From Halomonas sp. (GTDB taxonomy: Bacteria > Pseudomonadota > Gammaproteobacteria > Pseudomonadales > Halomonadaceae), in contig JAIVHM010000150.1 in the NCBI GenBank assembly GCA_020201095.1, positions 1-49,210 of the forward strand: a DNA stretch of 49,210 nucleotides, written 5' to 3'. The notes under the pieces are model-generated. The model was given only the letters and a program-made list of their open reading frames with translations, was not told the origin of the DNA and searched no databases. Below are positions 43,380 to 49,210 of the stretch, piece after piece; within the stretch, counting starts at the first letter, position 1, and each line of letters begins with the position of its first letter. The position numbers and the translations under genes were made by a program.

Positions 43380-45449
43380 CTAGGGCGTCGTAAACGCCGG
43401 AGGAGAGGCTAAAAAATCAATAAGGGCGTTCAAAGGCATGGGGCGAGCGAGGTAGTAGCCCTGAAAGTAGTCGCAATGATGCGCTTTGAGGTAGGCAAAC
43501 TGCTCGGCTGTTTCTACCCCTTCTACCAATACATCCAGCTTCAGTTTGGCGGCCATGGTCACTACGCCTTCGACAATCGCCGCGTCACGATGGTCGCTGA
43601 TAACATCATTGATGAACGAGCGGTCAATCTTGATCTTGCTGATCGGCAAACGTTTAAGGTAACTGAGGCTCGAGAAACCGGTGCCAAAATCATCCATGGC
43701 AATGTGTACACCCAACTGCCGTATGGCCTGCAGGGTCTGAATGGCCTGCTCCACGCTATCCATCAGCACACCTTCGGTCAGTTCCAGTTCAAGCAGATCT
43801 GGCGCCAGGCCGCTTTCCGCCAGCACCCGGTCAATCGTTTCCAGAAAGCCGGGGCGCTGGAAATGCATCGGCGAGACGAAATGCATCGGCGAGACGTTCA
43901 CCGCCATGGTAATGCGCCCCAGGCCCAGCTCATTCAGCTGTTTGGCGACCCGGCAGGCGGTCGCGAGCACCCAGTCGCTGATCGGGATGATTTGCCCGGT
44001 GTCTTCCGCCAGGCCAATAAAATCTCCGGGCGGAATATGGCCCCGCTCAGGGTGCGGCCAGCGGATCAAGGCTTCCACGCCCACCACCTTGCCACTGGGC
44101 CCGTGCACTTGCGGTTGGAAGTAGAGCTCAAACTGCTGCTCTTCAATCGCGTGCTGCATGGCATTGCGCAGGCTAACCCTTTCGCTGACCTTGCGGTTAA
44201 GGTCCTCGGTGTACCAGTGACAGGTATTACGCCCACGCCGCTTGGCTTTAAACATGGCCAAGTCGGCCTGCTGGATCAGTTGGGGCGGATCGCTGAGATT
44301 ACCGTCGCTTATCGCCACCCCGATACTTGCGGTAATGCGCAACTCGCTGCCTTGCTGCCAATAAGGCGTCGCCAACCGTTTGAGAATCCGCTCCACCACC
44401 TGAATGACATCGTTAGGATCGGCCAGATCCGGCAGCAACACCACGAATTCATCGCCGCCAAAACGCGCCACGATATCCCAGGAGCGCAGTTCGTCTTCCA
44501 GCCGTCTGGCAACCTCCATCAGAACAAAGTCGCCTACCTCGTGCCCCAGGGTGTCATTGATCGGCTTGAATTCGTCCAAGTCGATAAACAGCACGGCCAA
44601 ATGACGCTGGTAGCGGCGCGCCACCTGACAACCCTGCTCCAATCGCTGGGTTAGCAGCGCCCGATTAGGCAGCCCGGTCAGCGCGTCGTGGTTGGCGTTA
44701 TAAGCCAACTGCGCCTGGTACTCGCGCTGCTCAGAAATATCGTTCTGAACGCCAATATAGTGGGTCAGCTTGCCCGTTTCATCGTGCACCGGAGAGAGAT
44801 ACAGGTCGTTACAGAACGGTTCGCCGCTGCGCCGATAATTGCGAATCACCACATGTACTTCTGCGCCGTCAGCGATACCTCGGCGTAGTTGTTTGACGGT
44901 GTGAGGGTCGCTATCTTCACCTTGTAAAAAACGGCAGTTGCGGCCAAGCGCTTCCTCGCGGGTATGCCCGGTGACCCGCTCAAAAGCGCTATTAACGTAT
45001 ACGATAGGCAAATCCGCATGCCCCGCATCCGCAATGATCATACCGTTGGTGCTCGACTCGACGCTGCGTTCGAGGAGTTTCAGTCGGCTTTCGGCGGCCT
45101 TGCGCTCCGTTACTACCCGCCCAATGACATAGGCCACCCCGTCACCCAGCGAAGGGTCGATCTCTAACCAGTGGAGTACCTGGGAGGCAGAACGGGCTCG
45201 CACCTCGAAGATGGGAACATCCTGCCCCTGGATCAAGCGCTCAAACATTGTCTCGATGAGACGATGATCACGCACATCAACGACCTTGCCGCAGTGCCTG
45301 CCCTCGAGTTCGTCCGCGGAATAACCCAGCAGGGCCTCAAATGCAGGGTTTACCTGCAAAAATCGCCCTTTCAGGTCAATGCAGAAAAATAAATCGTGAG
45401 AGAGCAGGAAAAAGTGATCCAACTGTCCATGGGGTGTTGAGGGCGTCAT
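43380..45449 (-). CDS. PAS-PAS-GGDEF-EAL cyclic-di-GMP signalling protein
   Basis: A 689-residue cytoplasmic protein. Two PAS domains cover about 12-115 and 128-245; the second carries G-R-N-C-R-F-L-Q-G of LOV-type flavin-binding PAS domains, so blue-light or flavin sensing is possible. The GGDEF site is intact (G-G-D-E-F at 331-335) with inhibitory R-S-W-D nine residues upstream. The EAL domain (E-A-L at 459-461, D-D-F-G-T-G-F-S-S later) also looks active, so both synthesis and hydrolysis of c-di-GMP are possible. An 18-bp tandem duplication adds six residues to V-S-P-M-H-F within the EAL domain. Divergent from hemC. Confidence 0.94.
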   Translation of the reverse strand: MTPSTPHGQLDHFFLLSHDLFFCIDLKGRFLQVNPAFEALLGYSADELEGRHCGKVVDVRDHRLIETMFERLIQGQDVPIFEVRARSASQVLHWLEIDPSLGDGVAYVIGRVVTERKAAESRLKLLERSVESSTNGMIIADAGHADLPIVYVNSAFERVTGHTREEALGRNCRFLQGEDSDPHTVKQLRRGIADGAEVHVVIRNYRRSGEPFCNDLYLSPVHDETGKLTHYIGVQNDISEQREYQAQLAYNANHDALTGLPNRALLTQRLEQGCQVARRYQRHLAVLFIDLDEFKPINDTLGHEVGDFVLMEVARRLEDELRSWDIVARFGGDEFVVLLPDLADPNDVIQVVERILKRLATPYWQQGSELRITASIGVAISDGNLSDPPQLIQQADLAMFKAKRRGRNTCHWYTEDLNRKVSERVSLRNAMQHAIEEQQFELYFQPQVHGPSGKVVGVEALIRWPHPERGHIPPGDFIGLAEDTGQIIPISDWVLATACRVAKQLNELGLGRITMAVNVSPMHFVSPMHFQRPGFLETIDRVLAESGLAPDLLELELTEGVLMDSVEQAIQTLQAIRQLGVHIAMDDFGTGFSSLSYLKRLPISKIKIDRSFINDVISDHRDAAIVEGVVTMAAKLKLDVLVEGVETAEQFAYLKAHHCDYFQGYYLARPMPLNALIDFLASPPAFTTP
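43861..43896. repeat. 18-bp perfect tandem duplication inside the EAL domain
   Basis: Two exact adjacent copies of an 18-mer beginning AAATGCATCGGCG encode V-S-P-M-H-F twice in a row. EAL proteins usually have one copy (N-V-S-P-x-x-F), so the duplication is an in-frame insertion after the N-V-S strand. Confidence 0.95.
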
Positions 45450-45509
45450 GGGGTATCCTGAGCCAAGCGATTGGGGACGCCTATAAGGTCGCTTACGGCA
45501 TTGGTCATT

Positions 45510-45537
45510 TTTACTGGGTAGCCGGGTGCTTTATGAT
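45510..45537 (+). promoter_or_regulatory. Candidate hemC promoter
   Basis: -35-like TTTACT (45510-45515), 16-bp spacer, -10 TATGAT (45532-45537, five of six). It lies 51 bp upstream of the hemC start in the divergent region. Confidence 0.45.
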
Positions 45538-45588
45538 GAGCAATATCATAGTTTGACGCGCCGTGTCAGCGGCAACAAGGAGAATAAC

Positions 45589-46533
45589 GTGGCATCTATT
45601 ACCAAACTACGCATCGCCACGCGGAAAAGCCAACTGGCGATGTGGCAAGCGGAGCATGTTCGCGACCGTCTGTTGGCGGTACATAGCGGGCTTGAGGTTG
45701 AACTTGTGCCACTGTCAACGCGAGGCGATAAAATCATCGATACGCCGCTTTCCAAGATTGGTGGCAAAGCATTATTTGTCAAAGAACTGGAAGAGGCCAT
45801 GCTGGACGGTCGAGCGGATATTGCGGTGCATTCCATGAAAGACGTGCCCATGCATTTTCCCGAAGGCCTGGGCCTGTCGATCATCCTCGAAGGCGCCGAC
45901 CCCACCGATGCGTTTGTCTCAAACCATTACCACAGCCTTGACGAACTCCCGGAAGGAGCACGCATCGGCACAGCCAGCCTGCGCCGAGGTCTGCAAATGC
46001 GTGAGGCGCGCCCTGATCTCAGCATTCTGAACCTGCGCGGCAATGTCCAGACGCGCCTTGGCAAGCTGGATAATGGGGAATTCGAAGCGATCATCCTGGC
46101 CACATCGGGTCTTAAACGGCTCGGCCTTGACGACCGCATCACCCAGGCAATGCCGCCTGAGATATGCTTACCCGCCTGCGGCCAGGGCGCCCTGGGCATT
46201 GAGTGCCGACTGCACGATCCTGAATTGATTGCACTTCTGGCACCGTTAGACGATGCTGATACTGCCACACGCGTTCGTGCGGAAAGAGCCATGAATACGC
46301 GTCTGGAAGGCGGTTGCCAGGTACCCATTGCCGGCCATGCAGTGCTCGACCTTGAGAACGAAACGATGTGGCTGCGTGGGCTGGTGGGCAATCCGGAAGG
46401 CACTGAAGTGCTCCGCGCGGAAGGACACGGTTCGATGCACGAACCCGAAGCGTTGGGCATTCGCATCGCCGAGGAACTGCTGGATCAGGGAGCCGGTGAG
46501 ATTTTGGCTGAGGTATACGGCAACGAAATATGA
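45589..46533 (+). CDS. hemC: Porphobilinogen deaminase (hydroxymethylbilane synthase)
   Basis: A 314-residue enzyme that joins four porphobilinogens for haem and related tetrapyrroles. The dipyrromethane cofactor cysteine is Cys243 in L-E-G-G-C-Q-V-P (E. coli Cys242). [10 protein letters not shown] opens it, H-S-M-K-D-V-P and the arginine-rich G-T-A-S-L-R-R follow. The start is a GTG at 45589 with AAGGAGA seven bases upstream; no ATG gives family length. hemD overlaps its stop by four bases. Confidence 0.97.
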   Translation: MASITKLRIATRKSQLAMWQAEHVRDRLLAVHSGLEVELVPLSTRGDKIIDTPLSKIGGKALFVKELEEAMLDGRADIAVHSMKDVPMHFPEGLGLSIILEGADPTDAFVSNHYHSLDELPEGARIGTASLRRGLQMREARPDLSILNLRGNVQTRLGKLDNGEFEAIILATSGLKRLGLDDRITQAMPPEICLPACGQGALGIECRLHDPELIALLAPLDDADTATRVRAERAMNTRLEGGCQVPIAGHAVLDLENETMWLRGLVGNPEGTEVLRAEGHGSMHEPEALGIRIAEELLDQGAGEILAEVYGNEI

Positions 46534-47273
46534 CGCTACCGGTACTTATCACCCGGCCCGGCGCTCGCGGGACAGTGCTTGCAGAGGCGCTGCGCCGCGA
46601 AGGCGCAAGCGTTGAAGCGCTGGACGTAATGCAGCTTAATGCGCTGCCCGAAGACGCCGCCATGCGTCAGGTTTGGCTTGATATTGATCAGTACCATAAG
46701 ATAGTGGTTGTCAGTCCTTTTGCTGCTGGCTGTTTGAGTGAGGCACTTGATCGCTATTGGCCGCAGCTACCGGTTGGCATTGACTACTACAGCGTCGGTC
46801 AAAGTACCGCAGCCCTGCTTTACCAACAGCTAGGCGTGCGCGTGCATGTTCCGCCGCCGCGCGATGGCGAAGATACCAGCGAAGCCCTGATGCGTTTGGC
46901 GTCTTTGCAAGCGCTGCATCACCAGCGGGTATTGATAGTAGCGGGGGAAGGCGGGCGTTCGCTGCTGGCAGAAACGCTTGCCGAACGCGGCGCCCAGGTG
47001 ACACCTTTGGCTGTCTATCGACGCCACTTGCTGGCACCATCGAGCCCCATGCAAGCCCGTCTCGCGGCGGGCGATTACCGGGCGTTGATCGTCACCAGCG
47101 GCGAACTCTTAGAACATCTGGCAAAATGGTGCCAACCGAAAGCGTTGAACCAACCGCTAATCGTTTCCAGTCGCCGTTTGGCTACACTGGCTGAAAGACT
47201 GGGGTTTTGTGCCCCCATTGTGGCGTCAGGAGCCACACCACCGGCGTTAATCGCCGCGTTGGCTCGGACCTAG
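46530..47273 (+). CDS. hemD: Uroporphyrinogen-III synthase
   Basis: A 247-residue two-domain enzyme that cyclises hydroxymethylbilane with inversion of ring D. Sequence conservation in HemD is low, but L-I-T-R-P at the start, [16 protein letters not shown], the second-domain [17 protein letters not shown] and V-Y-R-R are typical. Position after hemC with an ATGA overlap secures the call. Confidence 0.95.
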   Translation: MTLPVLITRPGARGTVLAEALRREGASVEALDVMQLNALPEDAAMRQVWLDIDQYHKIVVVSPFAAGCLSEALDRYWPQLPVGIDYYSVGQSTAALLYQQLGVRVHVPPPRDGEDTSEALMRLASLQALHHQRVLIVAGEGGRSLLAETLAERGAQVTPLAVYRRHLLAPSSPMQARLAAGDYRALIVTSGELLEHLAKWCQPKALNQPLIVSSRRLATLAERLGFCAPIVASGATPPALIAALART

Positions 47274-47324
47274 ACCCAGCGGGTGCCGATATCGATCAAG
47301 GAACTTAACAAGGGCTAGCGACAG

Positions 47325-48824
47325 ATGAGCAAACAAACAAGCGATCAGGACGACACCCAGAAAAACGCGTCAAATACCGTTGGTGAGGACAAGACACCCC
47401 CGTCGTCATCCTCCACGGCCGACTCTCCTACTACAAGCTCACCCAGCACTGGCAGTGGCGACGACTCCAACTCTTCGGTAGAAGCGTCCACCTCCCCGTC
47501 GTCGCAGACGCCTGCTTCCTCATCCAATGGACAGCGCTCACGGCGACGCCAGAAAAGCGCCAAAAATGCTGCCCAGGATACGACCCAGCAAAAGAATCAG
47601 AACAGTCCTCAATCAGGCGCGTCAGGCGACGGGCAAAAAGCCGCTGTGTCAAGCGATGCCAAGAAGGCCTCCGCCTCACAGGATACCTCCTCCAGCAGCG
47701 CTAAAAGTGCGGATTCGTCTTCAACGTCTTCATCCGGCAAAAAGCAAAGCCCGCCGCCTCAAACCCCAACGCCCACTGGCGGTGGTGGCAAAGGCAAAGG
47801 CGGATTTGCCATTGTGTTGGTACTCTTACTGGCGATTGCTGTGGGGGTGGTTGCCTGGCAGGGCTGGCTACGTCTGGAAGCCCAACAGCAACGGCTCAAT
47901 GAGCTGACCGAACGCGCCGACAGCAGTGCAACGCAGCAGACCGTCGATGACCTTGCCGCGCAGATTGAAAGCGGCGAAGCCGAGCGCGAGCAACAGTTCG
48001 ATAGCACCATCAGCGAGCTACGCGATGAGTTTGCCGACTACCGCGGCAACGTCGACGACACGCTGGACGATGTGCTGGCACAGCTCTCTCAAGAGCAGGA
48101 AACGGATGAACGCGACTGGCTGCATGCTGAAGCCGCTTATTTACTGCGTCTTGCCAACCAGCGTCTACAACTGGAAGGCGATGTTGAAGGTGCCGCCGCG
48201 CTGTTGCGTACTGCCGATGCGCGCCTTGAAGATGCCGACAACCCTGCTTTGACATCTGTCCGGCGTGAAATTGCCAACGAACTGGCTGCCCTAGATGCCG
48301 TCCCGCGCCTCGACCGCACCGGGGTTTATCTGGCGCTGAATGCGCAACAGGAGCGCGTTGCCGGATTACGCCTTTCCCAGGAGGTAGAAGAGCGTGCAGT
48401 GACCTCAAGCATCGAGCAGCCACCGACAGGTACCTTCGAGCGTCAACTGGCCCGTTTCGGCGAAGAGCTTAAAGACTTGGTGATGATTCGCCACCATGAT
48501 GAAGCCATGGAAGAGCTGGTCACGCCAGAACAAGAGTCGTACCTGCGCCAAAGTCTGCGGCTGATTCTTGAGCAATCCCAGTTGGCCTTGCTCAAAGAAG
48601 AGCAGTCGCTTTACGAAGGGAGCATCGACAAGGCGTTGGAGTTGATCAATGGCTACTACGACACTTCTCGCGAAGAGGCCCAGCGTGTTATCGAACGCCT
48701 TGAAGAGCTCAGGGAAGTCACCGTTGAGCCTGAACTGCCGGACATCAGCGCATCGCAACAGGCCATGGCGGAATTTATCGAAAACCGTCACGAGTCGCGT
48801 CAGCAAGAGGGAGGTGAGTCATGA
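47325..48824 (+). CDS. hemX: HemX-family membrane protein with Ser-rich N-terminus
   Basis: A 499-residue bitopic protein of the HemX family, sometimes called uroporphyrin-III C-methyltransferase but lacking a methyltransferase fold. Residues 1-158 are low-complexity and rich in Ser, Thr, Gln and Lys. One membrane helix follows (about 160-182), then a coiled coil (E-A-Q-Q-Q-R-L-N-E-L) and a periplasmic helical domain with H-A-E-A-A-Y-L-L-R-L-A-N-Q-R-L. Its role in tetrapyrrole metabolism is unclear. Coupled to hemY by ATGA. Confidence 0.92.
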   Translation: MSKQTSDQDDTQKNASNTVGEDKTPPSSSSTADSPTTSSPSTGSGDDSNSSVEASTSPSSQTPASSSNGQRSRRRQKSAKNAAQDTTQQKNQNSPQSGASGDGQKAAVSSDAKKASASQDTSSSSAKSADSSSTSSSGKKQSPPPQTPTPTGGGGKGKGGFAIVLVLLLAIAVGVVAWQGWLRLEAQQQRLNELTERADSSATQQTVDDLAAQIESGEAEREQQFDSTISELRDEFADYRGNVDDTLDDVLAQLSQEQETDERDWLHAEAAYLLRLANQRLQLEGDVEGAAALLRTADARLEDADNPALTSVRREIANELAALDAVPRLDRTGVYLALNAQQERVAGLRLSQEVEERAVTSSIEQPPTGTFERQLARFGEELKDLVMIRHHDEAMEELVTPEQESYLRQSLRLILEQSQLALLKEEQSLYEGSIDKALELINGYYDTSREEAQRVIERLEELREVTVEPELPDISASQQAMAEFIENRHESRQQEGGES

Positions 48825-49210
48825 GAAAGCTCATCCTGTTGATTGTCGCCGGGCTCGCCGTTGGGGCACTGTTTGGCCATCTGATGATGTCTGTGCCCGG
48901 CTACTGGCTGATCCGCGTCGGTGATACGTCGGTGCAAACCTCCTTCTGGTTTGGCCTCGTGCTGCTATTGGCCGCCTTCATTGTGGTGCATTTTATACTG
49001 CGCTTGTTAGGCGGCATGATTCGTCCGGTAGGCCGGTTTCGCACCTGGAACAGCCGCGCCCGCAACCGTCGTGCCATGAAGCGTACGGTGCATGGGCTAG
49101 TGGCCATGACCGAAGGGCGCTGGAAGCGCGCCGAAAAAACCCTGGTGAAAGCGGCGGGTGATTCAAGCACCCCACTGGTCAACTACCTCTCTGCCGCCCT
49201 GGCGGCACAC
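48821..49210 (+). CDS. hemY: HemY N-terminal part (cut by the window edge)
   Basis: The first 130 codons of a HemY protein, a membrane protein with C-terminal TPR repeats encoded after hemX in gammaproteobacteria. Two membrane helices are visible (about 4-25 and 43-65), with P-G-Y-W-L-I-R-V-G between them. A first TPR-like region follows (H-G-L-V-A-M-T-E-G-R-W-K-R-A-E-K-T-L). This is not the protoporphyrinogen oxidase also called HemY. GAGGGAGGTGAGTC is its ribosome site. Confidence 0.94.
   Translation, partial: MRKLILLIVAGLAVGALFGHLMMSVPGYWLIRVGDTSVQTSFWFGLVLLLAAFIVVHFILRLLGGMIRPVGRFRTWNSRARNRRAMKRTVHGLVAMTEGRWKRAEKTLVKAAGDSSTPLVNYLSAALAAH

Noticed and set aside
43476-44654. A 392-codon open frame antisense to the PAS-GGDEF-EAL gene
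   Set aside because: It is the complement of well-conserved GGDEF and EAL coding sequence, with no ribosome site or recognisable domain.

Overview
The window looks like a chromosomal segment of a moderately halophilic gammaproteobacterium, most likely Halomonas or a close relative in the Halomonadaceae. The strongest pointer is a complete teaABCD cluster (the ectoine/hydroxyectoine TRAP transporter first described in Halomonas elongata). Gene order otherwise resembles Pseudomonas-type gammaproteobacteria: finR/fpr, glnK-amtB-ubiK-comM, thiS-thiG-trmB, engB/cytochrome c4/dsbA, argH-lptM-lysA-dapF-DUF484-xerC-yigB, and hemCDXY. I see no rRNA, tRNA, CRISPR array, integrase or transposase gene.

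Layout. 1-2.2 kb: the end of a chemotaxis receptor, then a LysR regulator (finR-like) divergent from a ferredoxin-NADP reductase gene (fpr). 2.2-4.7 kb: two PII genes flanking amtB on the minus strand, with a sigma-54 promoter and an NtrC-like enhancer upstream. 4.7-9.3 kb: ubiK, an orphan Fur-box-linked siderophore-binding protein, comM, and a higBA toxin-antitoxin module sitting between two copies of the comM 3' end. 9.3-13.6 kb: alpha/beta hydrolase, malate synthase G, a shortened hotdog thioesterase and a DUF411 copper-type protein behind a MerR/CueR-type promoter. 13.8-23.1 kb: an MHYT-PAS-GGDEF-EAL protein, thiSG-trmB, a GST, a candidate small RNA, an AEC permease, a SCO protein, an esterase and an FKBP isomerase. 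23.2-26.9 kb: teaABCD. 27-34.3 kb: a TIGR02444 gene divergent from a broken ABC-F gene, dtd, a chalcone-isomerase-like protein, a tandem Usp protein, thiD and a TRAP dctQM pair without a binding protein. 34.3-43.3 kb: nuclease, dsbA, cytochrome c4, engB and the argH-to-yigB run. 43.4-49.2 kb: a PAS-GGDEF-EAL protein divergent from the hemCDXY operon, cut by the window edge in hemY.

How the genes work together. Nitrogen sensing (PII/AmtB), osmolyte recovery (tea), thiamine synthesis (thiS, thiG, thiD), lysine/arginine synthesis (dapF, lysA, argH), tetrapyrrole synthesis (hemCDXY) and envelope redox and cytochrome functions (dsbA, cytochrome c4, SCO) make this mostly a housekeeping region.

Unusual points. 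Four genes (fpr, the thioesterase, the ABC-F gene and the DUF484 gene) appear to have lost an internal block while keeping both ends; three losses stay in frame. The higBA module lies between two 65-bp copies of the comM 3' end that differ only at synonymous positions. A compact minus-strand unit at 19.5-19.7 kb has promoter, 5' hairpin and terminator but no credible protein. Comparisons with gene families are from memory; no database search was run.
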